Positions 26,494-35,484 of a stretch of 64,000 nt of DNA are shown one piece after another. The position numbers were made by a program, and so were the translations under genes. The DNA is from Nostoc desertorum CM1-VF14 (lineage in GTDB: Bacteria > Cyanobacteriota > Cyanobacteriia > Cyanobacteriales > Nostocaceae), in the NCBI GenBank assembly GCA_019359245.1, contig JAHHHR010000045.1:1-64000 (forward strand), written 5' to 3'. The notes below the pieces were generated by a model that saw only the letters and a program-made list of their open reading frames with translations, ran no database searches and had not been told where the DNA came from. The first letter of the stretch is position 1, and each line of letters begins with the position of its first letter.

Positions 26494-27774
26494 TTAGTCG
26501 CTTCTCAAAGCGGTGATTGGATCTAATTTGGCGGCATTCCGCGCTGGAACCACCCCAGCGATTAAGCCAACGGTTAACGAGAGTCCAAAGCCAGCAATGA
26601 TCGATAAGAAAGAAATGACAAAGGGAAATTTGAAAATGTTTGCAGCTATAAAGGCTAATAAAACGCCAGATGCCATCCCAATACCTCCACCAGCAATGGA
26701 AATCACGATCGCTTCAGCTAAAAATTGATTCAGTATTGCAGAATTGGTGGCTCCTACGGCTTTGCGAATCCCGATTTCTCGCGTCCGCTCGACCACAGAA
26801 ACCAGCATAATATTGGCAATACCAATTCCGCCAACCACTAACGAAATGCCAGCGATCGCTACTACCATGACTGTAAATAAACCCACAACATTAGTGAAGG
26901 TACTAATAATATCGGCTTGATTGGTCAGCCGAAAATCATCAGCTTGTGGCGGATAAATGTTGTGACGTAGCCGTAAGAGATTGGTGACTTGAAACTGAGC
27001 GGCTTCTAACTCCTCTTGATTAGCACCTTTAACTAAAATTCCATTTACAGAAACGCCTACCAGGGCATTGTTACCAACTAGCCTTTTGGACATACTAGTT
27101 AGAGGAATGAAAATCTGGTCATCTCGATCCATCGGCCCTTGAGAACCTTTAGGTTCCATCACCCCAATAACTTCGTAAGCTTCTCCCTGAATACGAATTC
27201 TCTCGCCGATAGGGTTTACACCCTGTCCGAAGAGTGTGCTTTGGACTGTAGGGCCAAGAATGGCCAGCTGTGCGGCAGTATCTAATTCTTCCTGAGTAAA
27301 ATACCTTCCTTGTTGAGGGCGGGTATTTCTCACTTCTGGGTAATTCAAATCTGTGCCATAAATGGTTGTTGAGGTATTCTGTCCTGCATATACAACTTGG
27401 GCAGTCCGTTGGAGATAAGCAGAAACCATCTGTGCTGATGGTGCTTGTGTAGCGATCGCCTTTGCATCTTCCCAGGTCAAAGTGCTGCTAGAACCTACTC
27501 CTTGTCTGACATTCCCGCTTCTTGCAGCACCCGCCAAGATTTGGATCACATCTGTACCCAACGCTTGTATCTGTTGCTCAACCCCCTTTTGCACTCCCTG
27601 ACCGACAGAAGTAATGGCAATAACTGAGGAAATTCCAATAATTACGCTCAACATAGTTAAACCTGTGCGTAATTTGTTACTCCACAGAGTCTCTGCCGCC
27701 ATTGTCAAGATTTCCAGCAACGGTACTGTGCGGGTCTTCTTAGCTTTGTAAAAGCCCTTAAATATCTTAAACAT
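26494..27774 (-). CDS. ABC transporter permease, MacB/FtsX type
   Basis: 426 residues. One N-terminal membrane helix (RTGLTMLSVIIGISSVIAI), a large periplasmic MacB-PCD domain (about 60-300), then three C-terminal helices (VVGLFTVMVVAIAGISLVVG to PVRNAAKLDPI-type end: PARNAAKLDPITALR). Unlike MacB itself there is no fused ATPase. It works by a mechanotransmission mechanism in known homologues, pumping periplasmic substrates through TolC. The start gives a 25-residue cytosolic lead. Confidence 0.93.
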   Translation of the reverse strand: MFKIFKGFYKAKKTRTVPLLEILTMAAETLWSNKLRTGLTMLSVIIGISSVIAITSVGQGVQKGVEQQIQALGTDVIQILAGAARSGNVRQGVGSSSTLTWEDAKAIATQAPSAQMVSAYLQRTAQVVYAGQNTSTTIYGTDLNYPEVRNTRPQQGRYFTQEELDTAAQLAILGPTVQSTLFGQGVNPIGERIRIQGEAYEVIGVMEPKGSQGPMDRDDQIFIPLTSMSKRLVGNNALVGVSVNGILVKGANQEELEAAQFQVTNLLRLRHNIYPPQADDFRLTNQADIISTFTNVVGLFTVMVVAIAGISLVVGGIGIANIMLVSVVERTREIGIRKAVGATNSAILNQFLAEAIVISIAGGGIGMASGVLLAFIAANIFKFPFVISFLSIIAGFGLSLTVGLIAGVVPARNAAKLDPITALRSD

Positions 27775-27802
27775 AAGGTTTCATTTAAAACTCATTTCTT
27801 CC

Positions 27803-29365
27803 TTAAGGGGAACCACCGCCTGAACGATTTCCGCCCCCACCAGTTCCTCTTCCTCCTCCTCCTAGACCAGGAAAAACTCCTCCTCGTGGTGTTGATTGCG
27901 GACGTGATCCTGGTGGAAAACTCAGTAATACTCGCTCGTTTCCTGTCAATCCAGACTTAACTTCGGTGAAGTTATTCACGGTAACGCCAGTCTCGATGCG
28001 AGTAAACACAGGTTTATTACTTGCTCCAGCCACAAACACACCTGTGGCATTGTCTTGGCGCACTACTGAGGCAGTTGGCACTACTAGAACATTTTCAACT
28101 TGACCGACTTGAAAATCTACTTCTACATTCATTCCAGATCGCAGTAGCCTTTGAGGATCTGAAAGTGATACTCTCACTTCAAAACTGGTAACATTTTGCT
28201 CTACTATTGCTTGGGCAGCAATTTGACTAACTTTACCTTCAAAGGTTTTTCCTGGGTAGGCATCTGCTTGAATTGAGACTTTTTGACCAAGGCGGATTTT
28301 GGAAATATTTGTTTCCGCTAAACTTGCGACAACTTCATTTGTTGAAGCTAGAGACAAGATTGAAGAAGAAGAAGAGGAAGCTACTTCACTACTAGCAGTT
28401 GTGGGTGTCACAAAAGCGCCGGGATCAGCAAACTTCTTTGTCACCACCCCATCAAAAGGGGCGCGAATTACCGTGTCATTGATTTGGGCTTGGATGTTTT
28501 GCAGCGAACCACGAGCAGATGTTACCTGGGCGCGGGCTGCGTCAATATCTTCTTGGCGCGTTCCGGCTTTCACAAGTGCCAAAGCTTGTTGTCTCTGCTT
28601 CACGACAGCTTGTGCTTGTTCGATGTCTTCTGGACGTGACCCAGCTTTTTGCAACCCTAGTGCTTGCTGTGCTTCATTTACACTAGCTTGAGCGCTGTCA
28701 CGAGTGGCACGGATTTGGTTAAGAGTCTGAAGGGAAATACCGCCTGCATTGTAAAGTTGTTGATTACGGACAAAATCATCTTCTGCTTGGCGAAGGGCGG
28801 CTTGAGCGCTTTGCAAGCGTGCCTGTGCTTGGGCAATCTCTTGAGAGCGATTGCCTGCTTCTACCTTTTGCAAATTCGCCTGGGCTTCGTCTAATGCTCC
28901 TTGTGCTTGAGCAATATCTTGAGGGCGATTACCTGCGATCGCTTTTTGCAAATTTGCCTCGGCTTGTGCCAATTGTCCTTGAGCAGAGGTGAGTTGCCCC
29001 CGCAGGTTGGAATCATCCATATAAGCGACAATCTGCCCTTGTTTGACAATATCCCCTTCCTTGGCCAGCAGTGTTTTCAAGATGCCTGAATTTTTAGGGC
29101 TGAGGTTAATTGACCGCTCAGGCTTGACTGTTCCGTTGGCTGAAACTGTGATTGTTAAACTCTGCCTTTGTACAGGTCTTGTCAGCACTCGACGGCTGGC
29201 TTCTTGCCGGGAAACAACAGCTACTTGATAGTAAACTGCATAGCCAATTCCACCCAAGAGACAAAAAGCAATTAACCAAGACAGCCAATTACGTCTGCTC
29301 TTTTTTTTCTTTACCTCTGGAACCAAAAGTGGTGAATCTACGGGCTTGGATGTATCGATTTTCAT
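27803..29365 (-). CDS. HlyD/MacA-type periplasmic adaptor
   Basis: 520 residues. N-terminal membrane anchor (LSWLIAFCLLGGIGYAVYYQ), then lipoyl halves, a long alpha-hairpin built from repeats of AGNRPQDIAQAQ/AGSRPEDIEQAQ about every 35 residues, a beta-barrel domain, and a Gly/Arg-rich low-complexity C terminus (GGGGRGTGGGGNRSGGGSP). The repeated hairpin segments suggest a long coiled coil that reaches TolC. First listed gene of the efflux operon, but a 56-codon gene lies 52 bp before it. Confidence 0.9.
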   Translation of the reverse strand: MKIDTSKPVDSPLLVPEVKKKKSRRNWLSWLIAFCLLGGIGYAVYYQVAVVSRQEASRRVLTRPVQRQSLTITVSANGTVKPERSINLSPKNSGILKTLLAKEGDIVKQGQIVAYMDDSNLRGQLTSAQGQLAQAEANLQKAIAGNRPQDIAQAQGALDEAQANLQKVEAGNRSQEIAQAQARLQSAQAALRQAEDDFVRNQQLYNAGGISLQTLNQIRATRDSAQASVNEAQQALGLQKAGSRPEDIEQAQAVVKQRQQALALVKAGTRQEDIDAARAQVTSARGSLQNIQAQINDTVIRAPFDGVVTKKFADPGAFVTPTTASSEVASSSSSSILSLASTNEVVASLAETNISKIRLGQKVSIQADAYPGKTFEGKVSQIAAQAIVEQNVTSFEVRVSLSDPQRLLRSGMNVEVDFQVGQVENVLVVPTASVVRQDNATGVFVAGASNKPVFTRIETGVTVNNFTEVKSGLTGNERVLLSFPPGSRPQSTPRGGVFPGLGGGGRGTGGGGNRSGGGSP

Positions 29366-29417
29366 ATTTATTTTATTTAAAAAGAATGCTTACCAAGCTA
29401 ATTTTTCACGCCTAAAA

Positions 29418-29588
29418 CTATAGCGTGGTAGCCCTATACTGACAATTATTTTGAGTTTTTAGTGTTTTATTGCGATCGCCAACAACGTAGACTTTCGTCT
29501 GTGCAATTGCAGGTGCAGCCAAAAGAGTGGGAACAACAATCAGCGCAGCAACAGCTAAAGCTATCGATACACGGTTTGGTTTCAACAC
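29418..29588 (-). CDS. Small exported peptide upstream of the efflux operon
   Basis: 56 residues, start GTG at 29588, stop TAG at 29418. AAGGAG lies eight bases before the GTG, one of the better ribosome binding sites in the window. The product begins with a clear Sec signal (MLKPNRVSIALAVAALIVVP, then TLLAAPAIA) and leaves a mature peptide of about 27 residues (QTKVYVVGDRNKTLK, one Cys, ending RATTL). It ends 52 bases before the adaptor start on the same strand, so it probably heads the operon. No family recognised; a role as pump substrate, signal or regulator is speculation. Confidence 0.65.
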   Translation of the reverse strand: MLKPNRVSIALAVAALIVVPTLLAAPAIAQTKVYVVGDRNKTLKTQNNCQYRATTL

Positions 29589-29731
29589 GGAATTAACTCC
29601 TTACTAGCATTAAAGTTCTATTCTGCTGAGGTTTGCATTTAGCAATCTTAGACAGTTGCCTTTGTTTTGATAATATTTACCTCATCGTATAAATTCATAC
29701 ATTATAATTATTGATCAAAAAATTCCAGTCT

Positions 29732-29782
29732 ATGTATGACCAAAGTCACTAGTAATTTCAGACTGATGTATGACCAAAGTCA
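29732..29782. promoter_or_regulatory. Two identical TGAC-N4-GTCA sites, candidate operator
   Basis: ATGTATGACCAAAGTCA occurs at 29732-29748 and again, identical over 17 bases, at 29766-29782. The starts are 34 bp apart, close to three helical turns. Each contains the dyad TGAC-CAAA-GTCA. They lie 144-195 bases upstream of the exported-peptide gene and the efflux operon, and 285 bases from the TPR start. A dimeric repressor or activator binding both on one helix face is a reasonable inference. Confidence 0.5.
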
Positions 29783-29888
29783 TCAGTTTTTAATGGGGAC
29801 TGAGAGGACAACGGGAATTAAGGTTTCTGTTAATAAGCTAATCGTCATTTAAATTGCATCATTTTTATGGTGATAAAAGCTGCAAACC

Positions 29889-29931
29889 CTCTCCCCTGCT
29901 CCCTGCCCCCTGCCCCCCTGCGATCTCAATG
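29889..29931. repeat. CCCTGCT/CCCTGCCC heptamer run
   Basis: CTCCCCTGCTCCCTGCCCCC-type run, related to the arrays at 2272 and 41127; a second C-rich patch (CCTGCCTCCTGCC) follows at about 29966. Confidence 0.7.
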
Positions 29932-30067
29932 TGCAAAGTAAATGCTTAACAGCTTACTTCTTTCTTCCTGCCTCCTGCCTTTCTTTGTAAGATTTTACTG
30001 CCGTCAATAGCGGAGATCGTTTAAGCTAGCTGAAAGATTCTTTGATTAGTGGCTTAAAGGCGGTATT

Positions 30068-30955
30068 GTGCCTAAATATGTTCGTTTGATTTCTTTTCTA
30101 ATGGCCTGTAGTTTGTGGAGTATGCCAAAAGCCGCTAACGCGCAGGCATTAATACCCCACACACTGCAATTAGATGCAACAAAGTTAGAGAAGCAGGGGT
30201 TGAGCTTGGCACAAGAGGCGGCTCAACTAGCTCAGTTTCAACAGGTTGAATTAGCTTTGCCACGAGCGCGGCTGGCTAGTCAACTGGCTCCGAAGAATGA
30301 TAAGGTGTGGTTGCTCTTAGGTGGATTGCAACTGCAAACTAAAGAGTTTGACGCGGCGATCGCTAGCCTGAAAAAAGCGCAATCTATCAACCCCAAAAAT
30401 GGTGATATTTTGTTTGCTATGGGTTCAGCTAATTTTCAGCAAAAAAATTACCAAGCAGCTCTTGTCAATTACCAAGATGGTTTGAAGTTAAAACCCAACG
30501 ATCCAGAAGGGTTGTTTAATTTGGGTAATGCTTACTTTATGCTGGGCCGATTGCCAGATGCAATTACGCAGTACAACACAGCAGTCTCTCAAGATAAAAA
30601 ATTCTGGCCAGCCCTCAACAATATTGGCTTAATCAACTACGAACAGGGTAATATCCCCGAAGCGATTAAGCGGTGGCAATCTGCTGTAACCCTTGATAAA
30701 CAAGCCGCAGAACCTTTATTGGCTTTGGCAGTGGCACTGTATACTAAAGGCGAGCGCCAACAAGGACTAACCTTCGGAGAAGCCGCACTCCGCATCGATT
30801 CGCGCTATGCTAATTTGGATTTCCTTAAAGAAAATCTCTGGGGCGATCGGCTACTGTCTGATACGAAAAAATTCCTAGAATTACCTCGTATTCAAGCAGC
30901 CTTACAGCAACGAGAAAACTCATTATCAGCCCCTGAACAACAACCTACCCAATAA
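30068..30955 (+). CDS. Secreted TPR protein
   Basis: 295 residues, GTG start at 30068 after AAAGGCGG. Signal peptide (VRLISFLMACSLWSMPKAANA, cleavage after ANA), then about five tetratricopeptide repeats (AWLLLGGLQLQTKEFDAAI-type, LFNLGNAYFMLGRLPDAITQ, ALNNIGLINYEQGNIPEAIK). TPR proteins mediate protein contacts; a periplasmic role is likely. Divergent from the efflux operon, with which it may share regulatory DNA. A heptamer run GGAGTTAAGAGTTAGGAGTT follows at 30960. Confidence 0.85.
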   Translation: MPKYVRLISFLMACSLWSMPKAANAQALIPHTLQLDATKLEKQGLSLAQEAAQLAQFQQVELALPRARLASQLAPKNDKVWLLLGGLQLQTKEFDAAIASLKKAQSINPKNGDILFAMGSANFQQKNYQAALVNYQDGLKLKPNDPEGLFNLGNAYFMLGRLPDAITQYNTAVSQDKKFWPALNNIGLINYEQGNIPEAIKRWQSAVTLDKQAAEPLLALAVALYTKGERQQGLTFGEAALRIDSRYANLDFLKENLWGDRLLSDTKKFLELPRIQAALQQRENSLSAPEQQPTQ

Positions 30956-31130
30956 TATAGGAGTTAAGAGTTAGGAGTTAAAAGTAAATATTTCAACTGA
31001 TAACTCATAACTTTCCTATTACCACTTGCCTAACAGTACCTTTTCGTAGTACATCTATACTAAATAAATACAGTAGCTAGTCGCCCAAAAACGTTTGCGG
31101 GCGAGTATTCCTGAAACAAGTCGTCAATTC

Positions 31131-31535
31131 TCAACAGTCGTCTGTGGGTAGAAGTGCGATGATTTGGTCAACAAACTGCTGATGGTCAACAACTGGCTTA
31201 GAAATGTAGCCATCAGCACCGCTTTGTTTGAGAAAGTTTTCGCGATCGCCTTCCATAGCGTGTGCTGTCACCAAAATAACAGGTAAGTTTGCTGTTTTTG
31301 GGTCAGATTTTAACATTTGTGTAATTTTGATTCCATCAACAGACTTACCTTGGTAAACACTTCTAGACAGAGAAACATCCATCAAAATCAGGTCGGCTTC
31401 TCCTGATTGGGCAATTTTCATTACTTCTTCAACATTTTCAGTGTGTTTTACTCCCAAGCCGCCACGTTTGGACAAAATCTTGGAAAAAACGCGAGCATTA
31501 ATTAGATCGTCTTCGACAATTAAAACAGTTTTCAT
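31131..31535 (-). CDS. Single-domain response regulator
   Basis: 134 residues: receiver domain only, no output domain. Acidic pair Asp9-Asp10 (VLIVEDD), phosphoacceptor Asp53 (LILMDVS), Thr in ILVTAHA and Lys in GYISKPV are all present. Such CheY/DivK-like proteins act through protein contacts. An in-frame TTG at 31577 would add 14 residues with no homology; I use the ATG at 31535. A GC hairpin (CGCCC..GGGCG at 31082-31103) lies downstream, between it and the TPR gene. Confidence 0.88.
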   Translation of the reverse strand: MKTVLIVEDDLINARVFSKILSKRGGLGVKHTENVEEVMKIAQSGEADLILMDVSLSRSVYQGKSVDGIKITQMLKSDPKTANLPVILVTAHAMEGDRENFLKQSGADGYISKPVVDHQQFVDQIIALLPTDDC

Positions 31536-31861
31536 GAGAATTTTAGTTATAGAGGTAGAGGTAAGGGGATTAGGCAATTCAAAATTAAAAATGAGAAAAT
31601 GCAGTCATGGCAAGTATCCTGGCTATGGAGTCGATACAAATTAAGTGTGCAGCAAATTATCATTCCATTAAAACAGCTACCTGCTATCTGTTTCCTTTTT
31701 AATAGTCAATGTACATCCTTGTCATCAAGGATGATACTACTGCTTTTTCTTTTATGACTATCAATATTTTGTTAGGAATCCCATTTCATCCGTTATGCTG
31801 TGGTTGCTGCAATATTGAGTTCTGTCGGCTTTTGTGTAGTTAAATTTCAGGGAAAAAACTC

Positions 31862-34357
31862 ATGGCAAAACAGTTAAACCTTCTCTCTACGGGACAGGTA
31901 ATTACAACAGCCCTGCATACCGAGATGCAACGGTCTTATCTAGAATATGCCATGAGCGTGATTGTCGGGCGAGCGCTACCAGACGTGCGTGATGGCTTAA
32001 AACCAGTGCATCGCCGCATTCTATATGCCATGCACGAACTCGGTTTAGTACCAGATAGACCCTATCGAAAATGTGCCCGTGTAGTGGGTGATGTGTTGGG
32101 TAAATACCATCCCCACGGCGACCAATCAGTTTACGATGCCTTAGTGAGGCTGGTACAAGATTTTTCTAGCCGCTATCCTTTACTAGCAGGACACGGTAAC
32201 TTTGGCAGCGTCGATAATGACCCTCCAGCGGCGATGCGTTACACAGAAACCCGCCTCGCACCTATCAGCCATGAGGGAATGCTGACAGAAATTGGCGAAG
32301 AAACTGTGGAATTTGTCGGGAACTTCGATAATTCCCAGCAAGAACCAACGGTGTTACCTGCTCAGTTGCCGTTTCTATTGCTCAATGGCTGCTCTGGTAT
32401 TGCTGTGGGAATGGCAACGAATGTTCCACCCCACAACTTGGGGGAAGTTGTTGATGGGTTAATTGCCTTAATCGACAACCCAGATTTGCCAGATGAAAAA
32501 TTATTTGAGTTAATTCCAGGGCCAGACTTTCCCACTGGTGGAGAAATAATTGGTGAGACTGGAATTCGAGAAGCATATACCACAGGTAAAGGTGGGATTC
32601 TGCTGCGGGGAGTCGCAACTTTGGAGGAAATTCCAGCCACAAGGGGAAGCAAGCGACGGACGGCAATTATCATTACAGAGTTGCCATATCAAGTGAATAA
32701 GGCTGCCTGGATTGAGAAGGTAGCGGATTTAGTAAATCAAGCTCGTTTGCAAGGAATTTCTGATCTTCGGGATGAGAGCGATCGCGAAGGGATGCGGGTG
32801 GTAATTGAACTCAAACGCGATACCAATCCCCAAGAAGTTCTCCAGCATTTATATCATCAAACTGCTTTGCAAATGACTTTTGGGGCGATTCTCCTAGCAA
32901 TAGTCAATGGACAACCCTGCCAGTTAAGTTTGCGTCAACTGTTGCAGGAGTTTTTGACTTTCCGAGAAGAGACACTAAACCGTCGCTACAACTACGAGTT
33001 GGGGAAGGCCCAAAGTCGTGTGCATTTGGTGGAAGGTTTACTTAAAGCACTATCTAATTTGGATCGGGTAATTGAAATTTTGCGGCAAGCTCCTGATGGG
33101 AGTACGGCAAAAATCAACCTTTGTAGCCAACTAGATTTGAGCGAGGTACAAGGGGATGCAATTTTGGCTATGCCGTTGCGCCGCCTCACTAGTTTAGAAC
33201 AGCAAAATTTGCAGCAGGAATTTGAACAGATAAGTGAACAAATTAGTTTATTAGAGCGATTACTCAACGATCGCCGGGAATTATTAAAGGTGCTGAAAAA
33301 AGATTTGCGATCGCTCAAGCGCAAGTACAGCGATCCCCGGCGTACTAAGTTAGCACCTAACGGCAGCGACACAAGAATACAAGAGGACAAAGGAACAAGA
33401 GGAGTAGAGGAAGAAGAATTTAAATCTTCTGAACCGGCAGAGGAAGCGATTTTAGAGTTTAGCCAACGGGGTTATGTGCGCCGCACCCAACCATCTGGGA
33501 AAAAGTCAAAAGTTGAAAATGGTTTGCATGATAATGACTTCATTATCCAAACTGTGTTGACTGACGCAGAGAAAGACTTGCTAGTACTAAGCGCTAGCGG
33601 CAAAGTCTATCCTGTGAATGTGGGAGAAATTCCCCTAACTACTGGGCGTTCTCCACGAGGGAAACCTTTGATTACTATGCTCAGTAGTACTGCTCAAGGC
33701 GCTCAAGAAGCTGTGGTTAGCCGCTTTTTGCTGCCGGAAAATCTTGAAACTAAGCAGATGATTCTTTTAACAAAACAGGGACGAATTAAGCGGCTGTCTC
33801 TGGGAGAATTTACTAACTTGACTCGACGCGGAATCACGATTTTGAAGCTCAAAGACGATGACGAATTGTCATTTACCCAGTTCGCCAAACCAGGGGATCA
33901 TCTGATTTTAGCTAGTTCCGGTGGGCGACTGTTGCGCTTTGCAGTTAATGATGAACAACTACCGGTCATGGGACGTGCAGCGATGGGTTTACAAGCATTT
34001 CGCTTATTAAAAAATCAGCAAATGGTTGGCTGTGCCACTGTCGGTAAAGATGACCAGTTACTGCTAGTTACTCAAGAAGGATATGCGAAACGAATGCCTG
34101 CGAGTCAGCTAAGAGCGGCTAATCGCGGCGATTTAGGGACGCAATCGATGAAATTTGCCAGCAAAACTGACAACTTAGCTGGTATGGTTATAGCGACGAT
34201 CGCATCTGGCGAGGTAGCTTTAGTGACGAATAAGGAGCGGGTAGTGCGGTTACCTCTGGAAACTGTGCCAATATTGGGCAGAGATGTTAAAGGTGAGAGT
34301 ATCATCCAACTCAACCGCGATGAAAAAATTATCACCGTTGCCGAAGTGCGATCGTAA
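31862..34357 (+). CDS. Type II topoisomerase subunit A (GyrA/ParC family) without a GyrA box
   Basis: 831 residues. Winged-helix and tower domains with the catalytic Tyr127 in AAMRYTE, and HRRILYAM and GKYHPHGDQSVYDALVRL motifs. The C-terminal beta-pinwheel (from about 540) has six recognisable blades, but where gyrases have the QRRGGKG box after GYVK, this protein has GYVRRTQPSGKKSKVENG. Without that box, wrapping and negative supercoiling are not expected, so it is probably a topoisomerase IV-like paralogue rather than canonical GyrA. The linker at about 500-530 is low-complexity (TRIQEDKGTRGVEEEEF). ATG follows GGGAAAAAACTC. Confidence 0.88.
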   Translation: MAKQLNLLSTGQVITTALHTEMQRSYLEYAMSVIVGRALPDVRDGLKPVHRRILYAMHELGLVPDRPYRKCARVVGDVLGKYHPHGDQSVYDALVRLVQDFSSRYPLLAGHGNFGSVDNDPPAAMRYTETRLAPISHEGMLTEIGEETVEFVGNFDNSQQEPTVLPAQLPFLLLNGCSGIAVGMATNVPPHNLGEVVDGLIALIDNPDLPDEKLFELIPGPDFPTGGEIIGETGIREAYTTGKGGILLRGVATLEEIPATRGSKRRTAIIITELPYQVNKAAWIEKVADLVNQARLQGISDLRDESDREGMRVVIELKRDTNPQEVLQHLYHQTALQMTFGAILLAIVNGQPCQLSLRQLLQEFLTFREETLNRRYNYELGKAQSRVHLVEGLLKALSNLDRVIEILRQAPDGSTAKINLCSQLDLSEVQGDAILAMPLRRLTSLEQQNLQQEFEQISEQISLLERLLNDRRELLKVLKKDLRSLKRKYSDPRRTKLAPNGSDTRIQEDKGTRGVEEEEFKSSEPAEEAILEFSQRGYVRRTQPSGKKSKVENGLHDNDFIIQTVLTDAEKDLLVLSASGKVYPVNVGEIPLTTGRSPRGKPLITMLSSTAQGAQEAVVSRFLLPENLETKQMILLTKQGRIKRLSLGEFTNLTRRGITILKLKDDDELSFTQFAKPGDHLILASSGGRLLRFAVNDEQLPVMGRAAMGLQAFRLLKNQQMVGCATVGKDDQLLLVTQEGYAKRMPASQLRAANRGDLGTQSMKFASKTDNLAGMVIATIASGEVALVTNKERVVRLPLETVPILGRDVKGESIIQLNRDEKIITVAEVRS

Positions 34358-34366
34358 ATCAGGGTG

Positions 34367-34830
34367 ATGTTTAACTTGCGAAAAGCCAACCTACAGGATT
34401 TAGAGGCGCTAATTTAACTGCGTCTCGAACTCCTGCGGGAGGCTGGCAATATTAAAGGTGATTCTGACACCGCAAACCTAGCAGAAGCAACTCGAAAATA
34501 TCTTGGCGAAAAAATGCCGCCCGGTGAGTTCTTAGCTTGGGTGGCTGAAGTGGATATTCAAATTGTTGCCACTAGCAGCTTGGTATTTTTTCAATGACCC
34601 CCTTACAACGGCAATCTCCCAGGCTTATAAGCCTACTTATGAACGTGTATACAATTCCGATGTGGCGAGGACAGGGAATTGCTACGGCACTGTTAAAGGA
34701 AATTATCAACTTTGTGAGAGCAACTGAGGCAAAACCCCTTCGGCTTCACGCCACTGAGGATGGTAAACGTATCTATGAGAAGCTTGGTTTGGTCTTAACT
34801 TCAAAAGAAATGGAAATTGTCTGGTACTGA
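34367..34830 (+). pseudogene. Broken GNAT acetyltransferase gene
   Basis: Reading from ATG 34367 gives MFNLRKANLQDLEALI, a stop TAA at 34415-34417, then LRLELLREAGN..., EFLAWVAEVDIQIVATSSLVFF, stopping at 34595. The rest of the domain, LLMNVYTIPMWRGQGIATAL with the acetyl-CoA motif RGQGIA and a C-terminal YEKLGLV, continues one frame away (to 34830). Two lesions are therefore seen: a CAA-to-TAA type nonsense codon and a frameshift at a T6 run (34586-34591). The 34594 ATG ORF alone would be only the second half of the fold. Confidence 0.85.
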
Positions 34831-35137
34831 CCTAACTTATCAATATCTTCTTAATTTAAAATCATAAAATCTATAAATATAAGGCAATACATATAAATTA
34901 TTTGATAAATAATCTCAATAGTATAATATTGTTTATAAGGCTAAAAGTTTGAGTAACACTTCTTTTACCTCAGTAAATCTCACTAAAGGCTGATGTTTTA
35001 ATTTGTATAAATAGCTATTGCTGTTTATGTCAACCTATGGCAACAAAAGTATAAAAAATGTTGCTTTTATAAAAATATTTGTTATATTAGTTTACATAAG
35101 GCAATAAACCTTAAAAATAAAGTTTGGAGTCACAACC
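34831..35137. other. Intergenic region upstream of the HLIP gene
   Basis: Very A+T-rich, no gene seen. The promoter of the HLIP is presumably in the last 100 bases (TTGTTATATTAGTTTACATAAGG is at about 35079-35101), but no box can be assigned with confidence. Confidence 0.35.
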
Positions 35138-35323
35138 ATGACAAATGCAAGTACAACAAAAGTAACCACTCCTGTAATTGAAGATCGCAACGCTTGGCGC
35201 TGGGGCTTTACTCCACAAGCAGAAATTTGGAACGGTCGCTTGGCAATGATCGGCTTTTCAGGAGCCGTTTTAGTTGAGCTTTTTTCTGGTCAAGGCTTCC
35301 TACATTTTTGGGGCATCCTATAA
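35138..35323 (+). CDS. High-light-inducible protein (HLIP/SCP)
   Basis: 61 residues with one membrane helix bearing the chlorophyll-binding motif ExxNGRxAMxGF (EIWNGRLAMIGFSG). HLIPs bind chlorophyll and carotenoid at thylakoids and protect photosystem II assembly under light stress. Start ATG after GGAGTCACAACC. A strong terminator follows at 35363, so it is monocistronic. Confidence 0.93.
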   Translation: MTNASTTKVTTPVIEDRNAWRWGFTPQAEIWNGRLAMIGFSGAVLVELFSGQGFLHFWGIL

Positions 35324-35362
35324 GTTTTAATATTTAAGATGACCTATAGATGACCTATAAAT

Positions 35363-35402
35363 AAAAAAACCTGGAGTGCTAATTCACTACCAGGTTTTTT
35401 AT
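35363..35402. terminator. Bidirectional terminator between HLIP and sigA
   Basis: AAAAAACCTGG (35363-35373) pairs with CCAGGTTTTTT (35390-35400). T-tracts on both strands let it end HLIP on the plus strand and sigA, whose stop is at 35485, on the minus strand. Confidence 0.8.
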
Positions 35403-35484
35403 TTGTTTATTAATTAGTCAGTTGTCATTTGTCCTTTGTTTATTTACTAATGACCAATGACTAATGACCAATGAATGACAATGA

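Larger units (their letters stand above)
29589..30067. other. Intergenic region between divergent efflux operon and TPR gene
   Basis: Contains the paired TGAC-N4-GTCA sites (29732-29782), a TATAAT-like hexamer on the minus strand at about 29702-29708, and a heptamer run of CCCTGCT/CCCTGCCC at 29889-29931. No gene. Confidence 0.45.
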
